64,000 nucleotides of DNA from Bacteroidia bacterium (GTDB taxonomy: Bacteria > Bacteroidota > Bacteroidia > J057). Location of the stretch: assembly GCA_033391075.1 (NCBI GenBank), contig JAWPMV010000001.1:1054001-1118000 (forward strand), in the 5' to 3' direction. The translations under genes and the position numbers were made by a program. The notes under the pieces were generated by a model. It was not told the origin of the DNA and searched no databases. It was given only the letters and a program-made list of their open reading frames with translations. Shown one piece after another: positions 45,263-54,301 of this stretch (positions are counted from its first letter, which is position 1; each line of letters starts with the position of its first letter).

Positions 45263-46153
45263 ATGAGACAGTTTAGTTTATTTATCCTCCTTTTTATCCC
45301 CCATCTTTTTTTCGGCCAAAGTTTTACAACTGCTGAATTTGAACTCATCGGAATTGAAGAAGTTGAGGTTCACCTGGATGCGCCTATTGAAATTGAGTGC
45401 TCAGGGAAAGAGCTTCTAAGGATTGAAGCTAGCCAGCCTATGCAGGAGCAAATCGAAGTCCATATAAGAAACAATCGATTGATACTTTCTGCTCGGGGGA
45501 ATATACGTAAAGAGCAGATTTTAGCTATCAAACTGAATGCTCCCAATCTTCGCTTCATTCAAGTAAATGCAGCAACTGATATTGAGGTTAAGCAAATCCA
45601 AAGGGAAGAATTTTCTGCTATGGCTCTCAACGGCAACATCCAGCTTTCCGGCCAAACCCCATTGCTGAATGCCAATGGAGAGCTAGGAAGCATAGACGCT
45701 CGCCAACTGGATGTGAAAGAAGTGAAGTTTAATCTTTGGGGAGAAACAAGGGTTTATCTCGCATCTCCGGAGAAAGTAAGAGGCAAGACCCATAAATCTG
45801 CAAAAGTGTTTTATGAGAAAGAACCCCTGGCGAAGCTTGATACTTATAAAGATGCTGAGCTTCGATCTTCCAAAGAAAGAGGCCATAGTGGCAAAGTCCG
45901 TAATCCTGATGCTCGCTTTATCAAATTTGCCATCAAGAATAATTCTTTAAAAAGAATACAGTGCTATGTAAAAGGCCCCAAACCTGATGGAAGCTCTTTT
46001 AGTTATGGTTTCCCTATGAATCCTGGCCAGATGAGGGATAAGGATTGGAGTGTGGGTAGCAGGGTATATCAGGTAAATAAAATGGGCCTGAAAAAACTCC
46101 TGGTCGAGATTAAGGCGGATGATGAAGGTCAGATGGTAAAAATGTTTGAATAA
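45263..46153 (+). CDS. Secreted GIN-domain (DUF2807-like) protein
   Basis: A 296-residue protein with a signal peptide (ending near LFFGQ, 19). Residues 25-180 carry the repeated beta pattern of the GIN/head domain ('VEVHLDAPIEIECSG', 'ILAIKLNAPNLRFIQVNAAT', 'LLNANGELGSIDARQLDVKE'), a parallel beta structure found in putative adhesins of Bacteroidota. The C-terminal 100 residues form an extra domain ('FIKFAIKNNSLKRIQCYVKG') I do not recognise. It probably sits in the cell envelope. It is the first gene of a plus-strand run with DoxX (24 bases downstream). Confidence 0.75.
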   Translation: MRQFSLFILLFIPHLFFGQSFTTAEFELIGIEEVEVHLDAPIEIECSGKELLRIEASQPMQEQIEVHIRNNRLILSARGNIRKEQILAIKLNAPNLRFIQVNAATDIEVKQIQREEFSAMALNGNIQLSGQTPLLNANGELGSIDARQLDVKEVKFNLWGETRVYLASPEKVRGKTHKSAKVFYEKEPLAKLDTYKDAELRSSKERGHSGKVRNPDARFIKFAIKNNSLKRIQCYVKGPKPDGSSFSYGFPMNPGQMRDKDWSVGSRVYQVNKMGLKKLLVEIKADDEGQMVKMFE

Positions 46154-46176
46154 GGGAACTTCCAGAATCAGAACTC

Positions 46177-46686
46177 ATGGACAATATTTTGAAAATATCC
46201 CGATTCATCAGCCAACCTGTATTACAGGCAAGCTGGATAGCTGATCTTTTTCTCGCCCTCCCTCGTTTTATCTGCGGATTTCTTCTGGCTAGTAGTTTTG
46301 GAGCCGATAAATTTGGGATGCCCTGGTCTCCAGTACATAAAAATCTGGGCCTTTTTGAAGTTGCTTACTGGTTTCCCCAGGATGTAGCTGAATATGGAGG
46401 CATTTTCTCCCTCTTTCCTGTCTTCTTTGCCTGGATGGGAGCCTTTAGTGAGGCGGTAGGGGGCATCTTCCTCGCTCTGGGTTTCAAAACCCGTATTGCA
46501 GCTTTTCTGATCATTTGTACAATGCTGACGGCCATCTTTATGCAGAAGATGGGGCAGGGCATGTGGGGCATGTTACCTGCAGCTGGTTTTCTTTGGGTCG
46601 GCATGTACAGCCTTATCCTCGGTTCGGGTCGTTTCGGACTGGACAATTACTATATCAAACTCATTTCACAAAAAGACCCTTCCTAA
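46177..46686 (+). CDS. DoxX-family membrane protein
   Basis: A 169-residue four-helix membrane protein. Hydrophobic segments are at about 25-42, 75-100, 107-125 and 130-148. 'IFSLFPVFFAWMGAFSEAVG' and 'LALGFKTRIAAFLIICTMLT' match the DoxX/SURF4 pattern (glutamate and glycine at the second helix). Homologues have been tied to quinone-linked redox or oxidative-stress roles; here this is not demonstrable. It lies between the GIN gene and a lipoprotein gene, 4 bases before the latter, in a likely operon. Confidence 0.8.
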   Translation: MDNILKISRFISQPVLQASWIADLFLALPRFICGFLLASSFGADKFGMPWSPVHKNLGLFEVAYWFPQDVAEYGGIFSLFPVFFAWMGAFSEAVGGIFLALGFKTRIAAFLIICTMLTAIFMQKMGQGMWGMLPAAGFLWVGMYSLILGSGRFGLDNYYIKLISQKDPS

Positions 46687-46690
46687 ACCT

Positions 46691-47047
46691 ATGAAAACGA
46701 TCCATATTTACTGCGGGCTTTTTCTCTTATGCTTTGCCTGCGTTCAGCCTACTATCGAGCATAAAATCGAAGTAGAATTAGATATGAGAAAGCTAGGGGA
46801 TATTCAAGCTGTAGGTATCCGCGGAGAATACCCTCCTTTGAGTTGGAATACAGATTTGCCATTAACTGATCCGGATGGAGATGGCATTTATACCGGGAAC
46901 TTCATCATGGACATACCGTATGATTCTTTTCAGTACAAATTTGTACTTAATGGAAGTGAGTTTGAACTACCGGGACAAGACAATCGGGTGCTGAATTTTG
47001 AGGGAAAAACAAGCCTTAAGTTGCAAGCGGCATTCGACCAACCCTGA
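46691..47047 (+). CDS. Small lipoprotein with a starch-binding/E-set-like fold
   Basis: A 118-residue lipoprotein: MKTIHIYCGLFLLCFAC gives the anchor cysteine (17). The rest reads as one beta-sandwich: 'DPDGDGIYTGNFIMDIPYDS' and 'FQYKFVLNGSEFELPGQDNR' are the typical calcium-loop and strand pattern of CBM20/AMPK-type domains. It probably binds a glycan or another envelope component. It starts 4 bases after DoxX, so they are translated from one message. Confidence 0.7.
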   Translation: MKTIHIYCGLFLLCFACVQPTIEHKIEVELDMRKLGDIQAVGIRGEYPPLSWNTDLPLTDPDGDGIYTGNFIMDIPYDSFQYKFVLNGSEFELPGQDNRVLNFEGKTSLKLQAAFDQP

Positions 47048-47070
47048 TTTTCATCTTTTGTGGGAAAGTG

Positions 47071-47078
47071 TATCTTTG
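47071..47078 (+). promoter_or_regulatory. Candidate -7 box (TATCTTTG)
   Basis: TATCTTTG is an exact TAnnTTTG match. A TTTTG at 47056-47060 is only 10 bases upstream, closer than the usual 17-23, so the -33 element is uncertain. It could serve the alpha/beta hydrolase at 47147. Confidence 0.35.
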
Positions 47079-47146
47079 AGCACCTATCGATGAGGAATTC
47101 ATCAGGGCACCTGCTTACAATTGAAAACCATTAATAATTGTAATCT

Positions 47147-48148
47147 ATGCCTAGAACTATTCTCTTTCTTTCCCTCAATTTTTCCCTTGTTTTCTCAATC
47201 GCTCAAAGTCTTAGTCCCCAAGAGTTGGGTTGGGATGTCCATAAGATTTTACATGAAGAATTAGGTGAATTGAACTACTATTTGAGTTCTGATAAGTCGC
47301 TTAAGCCCAAGCCTTTGCTCATTTACCTCGATGGATCGGGTCCCGACCCATTATTCATGGAGACTGAGCGAGGGCTTTCTTCTTCAATAGCTTTTGACTA
47401 CCAAAGTTTGAGCAAAAATTATCGAATTTTGCTGATAAGTAAGCCGGGCGTAGCTTTTATGGGAAAGCGAATAAAAAATGAGCCCAAAGTAAAACCGATC
47501 ATTTATACTAAAACCTTATCCCTTGAATGGCGGGTGAATTCGGCAGATGTGATTTTGCGAAAACTAATTGAGGAGGAGCGCATTGATCCCAAAAGGGTAG
47601 TGGTGGTAGGATTTTCTGAAGGGGCACAGGTCGGACCCTTTTTAGCAGAAAAAAATCCTGCAGTAAGTCATTTGGTATTGTTTGGGGGAAATGGGCTCAA
47701 TCAGTTTTTTGATCCAATGATTTCTGCGCGGATGCAAGCCTTTAGTGGGAAGATTTCAGAAGAAGAAGCTCAACGGCAAGTCGATTCGCTATTTCAGGTT
47801 GCGGAAAAGATTTATGCAGAACCCCAATCGACAGATAAAAAATGGTGGGGCCATAGCTATAAACGCTGGGCATCTTTTACCGCGAGAGATCCCTTAACTG
47901 TAATGGGGGATCTTGATATTCCCATCTATTTTGCCAATGGAAGCAAGGATAAATATTCTGTATTGAGTGCCGATTATATCAAATTAGAATTTATCAGGCG
48001 GGGAAAGCAAAATCTTTTTTATAAGACCTACCCCAATTATGATCATCAATTTTTTGAACTGATTTTTGAGAAAGGGGAATTTACAGATGCTATTCCCAGA
48101 ATAGATCAGGCAATGAAGGATGCGATGAAGTGGTTGGAAAGAAACTAA
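47147..48148 (+). CDS. Secreted alpha/beta hydrolase
   Basis: A 333-residue protein with a signal peptide (about 1-20). The nucleophile elbow is GFSEGAQ (Ser157), the acid is probably Asp in 'ANGSKDKYSV' near 266, and the base His in 'NYDHQFFEL' near 301. 'LLIYLDGSGPDPLF' (57-70) forms the oxyanion-hole strand. The architecture is that of acyl-aminoacyl-peptidase/esterase-like hydrolases; the substrate is unknown. Its stop TAA at 48146-48148 overlaps the stop of the opposite gene. Confidence 0.82.
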   Translation: MPRTILFLSLNFSLVFSIAQSLSPQELGWDVHKILHEELGELNYYLSSDKSLKPKPLLIYLDGSGPDPLFMETERGLSSSIAFDYQSLSKNYRILLISKPGVAFMGKRIKNEPKVKPIIYTKTLSLEWRVNSADVILRKLIEEERIDPKRVVVVGFSEGAQVGPFLAEKNPAVSHLVLFGGNGLNQFFDPMISARMQAFSGKISEEEAQRQVDSLFQVAEKIYAEPQSTDKKWWGHSYKRWASFTARDPLTVMGDLDIPIYFANGSKDKYSVLSADYIKLEFIRRGKQNLFYKTYPNYDHQFFELIFEKGEFTDAIPRIDQAMKDAMKWLERN

Positions 48149-48522
48149 TTCCTCAACTTAAAGCGAAAGCGAACATTAGCATTGGCATTAGAGGGATTGC
48201 CATAGGTGCTGTTATCTCCAATGTCTAACCAGAGGCCCAGAGGCAGGTCTTTTTCTATTTGGAGTTCAAGACGGCAGAGGTAGGTATATCCGGTAGGGTT
48301 CTTTCGGGCAAACTCAGGAATGAAGGCAGAACTAACCCCAATGACGTTTTTCTTAGGCCTTTTCTCATAAAGGATATCTTGATACTTGTCTTTCTGGATA
48401 TCCAGGGCTTCTGTCAATTTGGAAAAGTCTTCTTCCAGATAGCTTTCCAGGCGAAGATCCTGCGCAGAGAGGGAAGCAAAAGCTCCCAGAAAAAGCATAC
48501 ATATGAATCCTTTCAGTTTCAT
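48145..48522 (-). CDS. Small secreted protein, unknown
   Basis: A 125-residue protein with a signal peptide (ending near FASLSAQ, 21) and a body of about 100 residues ('LTEALDIQKDKYQDILYEKR', 'LEIQIEKDLPLGLWLDIGDN'-type wording) with a final 'NVRFRFKLRN'. It ends opposite the hydrolase gene: both stop codons share bases 48145-48148. A bidirectional hairpin lies upstream of it (48544-48578), which separates it from the DUF2911 gene. Function unknown. Confidence 0.6.
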   Translation of the reverse strand: MKLKGFICMLFLGAFASLSAQDLRLESYLEEDFSKLTEALDIQKDKYQDILYEKRPKKNVIGVSSAFIPEFARKNPTGYTYLCRLELQIEKDLPLGLWLDIGDNSTYGNPSNANANVRFRFKLRN

Positions 48523-48543
48523 ACCCTAAATATACAAAAAAAG

Positions 48544-48578
48544 AAAAGCTGCCAGGTGTCAAAAACCTGACAGCTTTT
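48544..48578. terminator. Bidirectional terminator
   Basis: AAAAGCTG.CAGGT pairs with ACCTG.CAGCTTTT around GTCAAAA. It lies downstream of the minus-strand DUF2911 gene (stop at 48596) and has T4 on one side and A4 on the other, so it can work both ways. Confidence 0.8.
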
Positions 48579-48595
48579 AATTTTATCAAAATCGC

Positions 48596-49444
48596 TTACT
48601 GCCAACCAGCAATAAGGTCTTTGTTGATTTTTACGTAATCGCCATTGTTTGCTTCTTCAGCTAGTTTCATAGCTTTTTTAGAAGTAGCGATTGCATCTTC
48701 TTTTTTACCCATTTTTCCGAGGATACGAGCTTTCCAGGTAACAATCCAGAATCTGTCACCCCCTTCGAGAGCTTTGTTGATCCAGGTAAGGGCTTTGTCC
48801 ATGTCTTTGTCAGCATTGTAATAATATACAGCTGCTGCATAATAATCATTTCCAGAAGGTCCGGCCATCACACGATCGATACTAGCCAATACTTTCGACT
48901 CAACTTCTGCTTTGATAGGCATGCTGATCATTTGATCTTCCCAAATCAAGCTCATATTTGCTTGGTCGTCAGTTAGATCGCCAAACATAATGGTCAAAGT
49001 TTCAACTTTGAAAGGCATAGTTACAGGTTCAACCATGAAGCGAGTCAATTCGTCAGCTTCATTGTAGCGTCCTACAGCACCGCCCAATTTAGTATCCTTG
49101 TAGATCATAACTGTCCAGCTTGACTTGCCAGGCTTTGTGTAAAGGGTATAAGTTCCCGCAGGTACTTCTTTACCACCAACAGTTACATTTTCAGAAAAGC
49201 TTACCTGAGTTCCAGAGTTAGCACCAGTACGCCAGATTTTGTCAAAAGGTACAAGTCCGCCGTAGATATCACGTCCTTTCATGCTGGGACGGAAGTATTC
49301 TACAGTTACAGTTCCCAAACCTACAGCCTGTTCGATTTTTGAATAAGGACTGGGAGCGGGGGTATTGATCTGAGCCTGAAGGCTAGTGAGGCCAAAAGCC
49401 AAAACCATCAGGATTGAGAGGGATAGAGATTTCATTAGTTTCAT
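48596..49444 (-). CDS. DUF2911 secreted protein with TPR-like end
   Basis: A 282-residue protein whose start I take at 49444 (MKLMKSLSLSILMVLAFGLT, a signal peptide); the frame is open 30 codons further upstream. The DUF2911 domain spans about 25-180 ('VGLGTVTVEYFRPSMKGRDI', 'IWRTGANSGTQVSFSENVTV', 'GTYTLYTKPGKSSWTVMIYK'). The C-terminal part ('YYYNADKDMDKALTWINKAL', 'KARILGKMGKKEDAIATSKK') forms one or two TPR units. Members are common, abundant envelope proteins of Bacteroidota with unknown function. Confidence 0.88.
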   Translation of the reverse strand: MKLMKSLSLSILMVLAFGLTSLQAQINTPAPSPYSKIEQAVGLGTVTVEYFRPSMKGRDIYGGLVPFDKIWRTGANSGTQVSFSENVTVGGKEVPAGTYTLYTKPGKSSWTVMIYKDTKLGGAVGRYNEADELTRFMVEPVTMPFKVETLTIMFGDLTDDQANMSLIWEDQMISMPIKAEVESKVLASIDRVMAGPSGNDYYAAAVYYYNADKDMDKALTWINKALEGGDRFWIVTWKARILGKMGKKEDAIATSKKAMKLAEEANNGDYVKINKDLIAGWQ

Positions 49445-49549
49445 TGTTTTTTTGGTAATCACTGTTAAATGATGTGCGAACATAGAAAATCGTGAAGAAT
49501 TCAACAAATGACAATTTCTGTATATGCAGAACATTTTTATGGGTTGGCA

Positions 49550-49580
49550 TAAAAAAAGAGACAGATAATTATCTGTCTCT
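49550..49580 (-). terminator. Terminator of the hybrid kinase gene
   Basis: AGAGACAGATAATTATCTGTCTCT is a perfect palindrome (49557-49580); on the minus strand it runs into seven T. It is 54 bases after the stop of the kinase gene at 49634. Confidence 0.88.
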
Positions 49581-49633
49581 CACCTATCTATTGATTTTTT
49601 TAACTCCCTGATAATTAGGGAGAAATATCTTCA

Positions 49634-52600
49634 TTATTTACTAAAATGCTGAAATTCTCTTAGCTTTTCTCCATATTTTTGAATCATTTCAGCAACTTCC
49701 GTTTGTTTAAATGGCTTTCTCACATAATCATCCATTCCCGCTTCCAGGCACATTTCCCGGTCTCCTTTCATGGCATTGGCTGTCATTGCAATGATGATAG
49801 GTTGATCTTTGGGTGCTAATTCGTTTCGGATATTTCTACTTGCATCCAGACCATTCATAACAGGCATTTGGACATCCATAAAGATCAGGTCGAAAGAACT
49901 TTCCTGGCTTCTTTGGAGAGCGAGTTCCCCATTTTCTACAATCTCAATCTCATAGCCCATTTTCTTTAAAACTTTACGAATGAGTTTTTGATTGACCAAA
50001 TTATCCTCTGCCACCATGATCTTGAATGGATATTGGCTAGCTAATAAAGATTTTTCCTCTTTGCTCAGAACTACTGCCTTATTTTGCTTTTCAGTAGCCA
50101 ATTGTTTGCAAATTTCTCGCAACAAAACCTGTTGTCTCACCGGCTTATTTAAAATAGCTGCAAACAAGTCTTTATCCTCTATTTCTTTTTCGATGAATGC
50201 TTGAGAACTCAAGAGAATAATAGGGATTCCTTTAGCCTTTGCTTGCTGTTTGATTTCCAGCGCAAACATTAAACCGTCTATTTCCGGCATCATATAATCG
50301 GTGAGGATTAAATCCGGCCATCCATCAGAAGCCAGACGAGCGATGGCGTCTTTGGCAGAATCTTCTGAGGTGCACACCATGCCTTTCTTTGTAAGTTGGA
50401 GACTTAAAATTTCTCTATTGGTGAAATTGTCATCCACGATCAGGACTTTTTTCCCTTTCAGGCTCTCCAGATCAAAAAGGACGCCTTCTTCTTCTTTATA
50501 GTTTAAGGCTTCCTGAACTTTTATGCTAAAGGTAAAAGTTGCTCCTTCTCCGGGAATGCTATGGACAGAAATATCTCCTCCCATGAGTTGGCTTAACTTT
50601 TGGGAGATGGCTAATCCCAATCCTGTTCCGCCAAATTTGCGTGTGGTAGATGCATCAGCCTGAGTGAATGCTTCAAATAATTTCTCCTGCTTTTCAGGCG
50701 GAATACCAATACCTGTATCTTTTACAGAAAAGGCCAGATCAAAAAATGTTTGATCCTCCGCGGCATCCTCCTGCTTGTTTATTTGTATCAAAATTTCTCC
50801 TTTTTGGGTAAACTTGATCGCATTGCTCACAAGATTGACCAGGATTTGCCGCACACGAATTTTATCACCTTCTATATATCTGGGAACTCCATCTGCTATC
50901 AGGTAAACGAGTTCCAGTTCTTTCTGATTAGCTTTTGTCCCCAACATTTCCAAAACTTCTTCTACACAAAGCCTCAGATTAAAGGGATGCATCTCTATAT
51001 CCAATTTACCAGATTCTATTTTGGAGAAATCCAGGATGTCGTTGATTATGGATAATAGACTATCGCTGCTCGACCTGATGGTATCTACATAATCGTTCTG
51101 CTCATCTGTTAGGCGTGTGTCTGATAGCAAATCTGCCATCCCCATAACTCCATTCATAGGTGTTCTGATTTCATGGCTCATATTTGCCAGAAATCTGGAT
51201 TTAGCTTTATTCGCTGCTTCTGCACGCAGGCTTTCATGTTTGAGTTTATCGGTCCTTTCTTTCACCAGAGATTCCAGGTACAACTGATTTTTCCTGCTCC
51301 TTTGTGAACTTATTCTAATTGCAACAAATACGAGTAAACCTAAAAGGAAGGCATACAAAATCCCTGCTGAAGGCCTTGCATACCACATCGGAATTACGCT
51401 GAATTCCATATTCCTTATATCGCTCCATTCATAGCCCCCTGGTTTTCTTGCCCTAAGCTGCAGGGTATAATTCCCGGTATGAAGTTTCCTGATATTAAGG
51501 CCGGCTTTCATACTGGGGATAGACCATTCTTCATGGTGGCCAATGATACGGTGTTGATATTCTACTTCATATGCAGGATAGCTTGTAGAGTGAAAAGTCA
51601 GCGTTAGAGAATCCTTCAAATTGATTTCAAAAGCTTCTTTCAGAAGCTCTGCAAAAGACTGCTGTCCGGAATTTTCTATGGTAATATAAGGGATGGGGCT
51701 TTTTTGTGGATGAGGATGTGGAGACTGGGAGGGATTCAGACCTTCATTATTTGCGGCCCATAGGTAGCCATTCGGTCCGAATATCAACCCTCGGTATTGC
51801 ATGATCTCATCGGGTAATCCACTACTTTCATCAAAAAAGCTCAATCTATCCTGATCATAATGGATTACTCCATATTTTTCGCTTGACAGCCATAGATCTT
51901 CATTAGGTCCCAGCGCAATAGCCCGAATTTCATACTTCTCCGGGAGATCCTTCATAGGAAGCTTTTCAATTTTTCCTTTCTCCTGTTTTAGCAAACCATA
52001 GGTACTCGCCATCCAAATGGTGCCCGACTTAGTGATAGCGAGATCATGGATTTCGAAATCGTAGTCAGCGCGAAAGTTTAGTGGCAAACTTAAATTCTCA
52101 AAACGATCTTCCGCCTCTATATATTTATAGAGATAGGATTCTCGACCAATTCCCGCCAAATAAATATTTCCATCATTGCCTTCCCGGGTAACAAGAATCC
52201 GATTCGTAAATCCATGTTTTGGTCCATATTCTGTAACCCGCATATTGGTGTCAACCCGGGTAATCCCTATCAAGGGTTTCACATTTGGGGCCTGACTGAC
52301 CCAAAGCCGATCTTTCTTATCTGAGAAAAGGTAGTAAATGGTTCCGCCTTTATTCCCTAAATCAAGCACCTTTAATGAATCTTTATAAGGTTTATAGAAT
52401 AGATTTCCATTGTGATTGCCTGCCCAGATTCCTTTCGTTCCGACTCCTACTGTGCTTACCTGCCCTTTGATCCCCAGGTCCAACTCTGTTGCCAAAAATT
52501 CTTTGGAGGAGGGCTGAATCTTATAAATAGATCCAGCACTGCAATAGATATTTCCCATAGAATCACTATCCAGCCCATTGATATTGAACCTCGGCAAATT

Positions 52601-53554
52601 TGAAATAGAAGAGAAAAAGGCCTTTTCCATTAAGCCTAAACCTGACTCATCCAATACCCAGATAGATTGATGAGGGCCGGGATATAAATTTTTGATATTT
52701 GTAAAGGGAAAGCCTTCTACTTTATGGGGATCAAGGAAGTTGAATATCTCACGGATGCTCCAAAGTGAATCCTGGCTTGCACTAAATATTCTCCCGCCTT
52801 CTGTAGCTAGCAATAGCTTGGCATCCTCTGTATAATACATGGCTTGAATTGCCGGACCTTTCCACGGAAGTTTATTGACCTTGATTCCATCAGATTCGGT
52901 ACTATCCAGTTTTATTTCAAAAAGGCTTCTTTTTCCCACAAGAACACCTCCGGATGGGTTTGCAATCATACGTGATTGCTTGGCAAAGCGTAAAGCCAGT
53001 TTCCTAAACTCTTTGCCTTCGGAGTCTAAGAGATACAAGCCCTTTTCCTCACTTAGTGCCCAACTGTTTCCTTCTATGTCTTCATGGAGATCTTTAAGTT
53101 TTTCTCCTTTGAATGAAAATGCCTCTGCTTGCTGAGATTCTATCCGGATAAGTTCTGACTGATTATTTACCCATATTTTGTCTTTGATACCTATTATTCT
53201 TCCCTTTTCTGCTTGTTGAGAAGTGGGAAGTATTTGATTTTTTTGAAAACTTATGGGCCTGTTTTTTCCTGAAGAGTGAAGAATTGTATCAGCCTGCCTA
53301 AGATATATCCCATTATTCCCGGCACTTATTCCACTGATTAATCCCAGTTCAGGGAAGGAGGTAAAACTATGACCGTCGTATTGGTACAAAATTCCCTCGA
53401 GCTGCATCCAAAGTCTTCCTTCAGCATCAATTGCGAGATTTTGCAGCTCTTTTTGCTGTATTTCCGATTCCTGCCCAAAAACTTTGACCCGATATTGTTG
53501 AGAGAAAAGTAAACAGGGAATGAAAAAGAGTGATAGAATAGAAAATTTCCTCAT
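49634..53554 (-). CDS. Hybrid two-component histidine kinase with sensor propeller and two receivers
   Basis: The start is taken at 53554 ([20 protein letters not shown], a signal peptide); the open frame begins 25 codons earlier. The 1306-residue protein has a periplasmic two-bladed propeller of Reg_prop type (about 20-660), a Y_Y_Y domain (about 690-755), one membrane helix (about 765-785), a HisKA domain with His794 in '[11 protein letters not shown]', HATPase (about 900-1020; 'NAIKF', 'DTGIGIPPE', '[10 protein letters not shown]'), a receiver with Asp1086 ('[11 protein letters not shown]') and a second receiver with Asp1227 ('[11 protein letters not shown]'). There is no DNA-binding domain, unlike classical HTCS proteins, so a separate output protein is required. 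Confidence 0.92.
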   Translation of the reverse strand: MRKFSILSLFFIPCLLFSQQYRVKVFGQESEIQQKELQNLAIDAEGRLWMQLEGILYQYDGHSFTSFPELGLISGISAGNNGIYLRQADTILHSSGKNRPISFQKNQILPTSQQAEKGRIIGIKDKIWVNNQSELIRIESQQAEAFSFKGEKLKDLHEDIEGNSWALSEEKGLYLLDSEGKEFRKLALRFAKQSRMIANPSGGVLVGKRSLFEIKLDSTESDGIKVNKLPWKGPAIQAMYYTEDAKLLLATEGGRIFSASQDSLWSIREIFNFLDPHKVEGFPFTNIKNLYPGPHQSIWVLDESGLGLMEKAFFSSISNLPRFNINGLDSDSMGNIYCSAGSIYKIQPSSKEFLATELDLGIKGQVSTVGVGTKGIWAGNHNGNLFYKPYKDSLKVLDLGNKGGTIYYLFSDKKDRLWVSQAPNVKPLIGITRVDTNMRVTEYGPKHGFTNRILVTREGNDGNIYLAGIGRESYLYKYIEAEDRFENLSLPLNFRADYDFEIHDLAITKSGTIWMASTYGLLKQEKGKIEKLPMKDLPEKYEIRAIALGPNEDLWLSSEKYGVIHYDQDRLSFFDESSGLPDEIMQYRGLIFGPNGYLWAANNEGLNPSQSPHPHPQKSPIPYITIENSGQQSFAELLKEAFEINLKDSLTLTFHSTSYPAYEVEYQHRIIGHHEEWSIPSMKAGLNIRKLHTGNYTLQLRARKPGGYEWSDIRNMEFSVIPMWYARPSAGILYAFLLGLLVFVAIRISSQRSRKNQLYLESLVKERTDKLKHESLRAEAANKAKSRFLANMSHEIRTPMNGVMGMADLLSDTRLTDEQNDYVDTIRSSSDSLLSIINDILDFSKIESGKLDIEMHPFNLRLCVEEVLEMLGTKANQKELELVYLIADGVPRYIEGDKIRVRQILVNLVSNAIKFTQKGEILIQINKQEDAAEDQTFFDLAFSVKDTGIGIPPEKQEKLFEAFTQADASTTRKFGGTGLGLAISQKLSQLMGGDISVHSIPGEGATFTFSIKVQEALNYKEEEGVLFDLESLKGKKVLIVDDNFTNREILSLQLTKKGMVCTSEDSAKDAIARLASDGWPDLILTDYMMPEIDGLMFALEIKQQAKAKGIPIILLSSQAFIEKEIEDKDLFAAILNKPVRQQVLLREICKQLATEKQNKAVVLSKEEKSLLASQYPFKIMVAEDNLVNQKLIRKVLKKMGYEIEIVENGELALQRSQESSFDLIFMDVQMPVMNGLDASRNIRNELAPKDQPIIIAMTANAMKGDREMCLEAGMDDYVRKPFKQTEVAEMIQKYGEKLREFQHFSK

Positions 53555-53655
53555 AGTAAAGATCAATAAGGCTATTCTAAACAGATTGGAAGCAGAGATG
53601 AACCCAATCAGACTTCTTTGGTTACACATGTAAGGCAGGAAATAAAAATCAGCCC

Positions 53656-53685
53656 TTGTGGAGAGCTGAAAATGCCTTAGATTTG
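53656..53685 (+). promoter_or_regulatory. Promoter of moaC (TTG-N19-TAGATTTG)
   Basis: TTG at 53656-53658 and TAGATTTG at 53678-53685 are 19 bases apart, an exact fit to the Bacteroidota TTG-N17-23-TAnnTTTG consensus. It ends 13 bases before the ATG at 53699, so the leader is very short. Confidence 0.6.
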
Positions 53686-53698
53686 AAGAAAAATTGCC

Positions 53699-54178
53699 AT
53701 GGCAGAAGACTTTTCACACCTGGATGCATCTGGAAATCCCTCAATGGTTGACGTAAGTCCCAAGCAAATTAGTTTTCGGGAAGCCCATGCACGTACTACT
53801 GTATGGCTGGGTGAGGAAATCATGTCCCATTTTTCTGGAGGCGAAATTCAGACAAAAAAAGGGCCTGTTTTTCAAACTGCAATTATTGCAGGGACCATGG
53901 CCGCCAAGAAGACGCATGATCTCATTCCTTTATGCCATCCCCTCCAACTGGAAAAGATCAAAGTTCTCATCGAAGTGCTGGATGGAGAGTCTCTGCAAAT
54001 CGATTGCAAGGTCGGTTTAAGTGGAAAGACAGGAGTAGAAATGGAAGCCCTGACCGGAGCCTCTGTCGCAGCACTGACTATCTATGATATGTGCAAAGCC
54101 TTTTCGCATGATATCCGTATCCTCGAAACTCAGCTGATTGCTAAGAGTGGGGGGAAGAGGGATTTCCAAAGGAATTAA
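53699..54178 (+). CDS. moaC: Cyclic pyranopterin monophosphate synthase
   Basis: A 159-residue MoaC, the second enzyme of molybdenum cofactor synthesis (acts on the MoaA product). '[20 protein letters not shown]', '[18 protein letters not shown]' (the conserved HPLxL region) and '[20 protein letters not shown]' are the signature blocks, and 'KSGGKRDF' closes it. Length matches the family. The other moa/moe genes are not in this window; mobA is 2.5 kb away. A good promoter lies directly upstream and element F directly downstream. Confidence 0.96.
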   Translation: MAEDFSHLDASGNPSMVDVSPKQISFREAHARTTVWLGEEIMSHFSGGEIQTKKGPVFQTAIIAGTMAAKKTHDLIPLCHPLQLEKIKVLIEVLDGESLQIDCKVGLSGKTGVEMEALTGASVAALTIYDMCKAFSHDIRILETQLIAKSGGKRDFQRN

Positions 54179-54180
54179 AG

Positions 54181-54291
54181 AGTGTTCAGGTCTTCTCGAA
54201 AACTATAACACCAAAACACTACAACACTTTTCCATACATCATTTTTTACATGAGCACAAGAACACAAGAGCACAAGAGCACCAGAACACGT
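54181..54291. repeat. Octamer-periodic element F
   Basis: Two blocks of 8-base units: ATAACACC, AAAACACT and ACAACACT (54205-54228), and GAGCACAA, GAACACAA, GAGCACAA, GAGCACCA and GAACACGT (54252-54291). The only possible partner on the left is AGTGTTCA plus GGTCTTCT (54181-54196). It lies between the convergent genes moaC and the DUF5916 gene. Here most units have the same orientation. Confidence 0.7.
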
Positions 54292-54301
54292 TTTCGTCTT
54301 C

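Noticed and set aside
54252-54291. Short array of near-identical units as a CRISPR
   Set aside because: The unit is only 8 bases and there are no spacers of constant length between repeats, nor any cas gene. It is part of the octamer element family.
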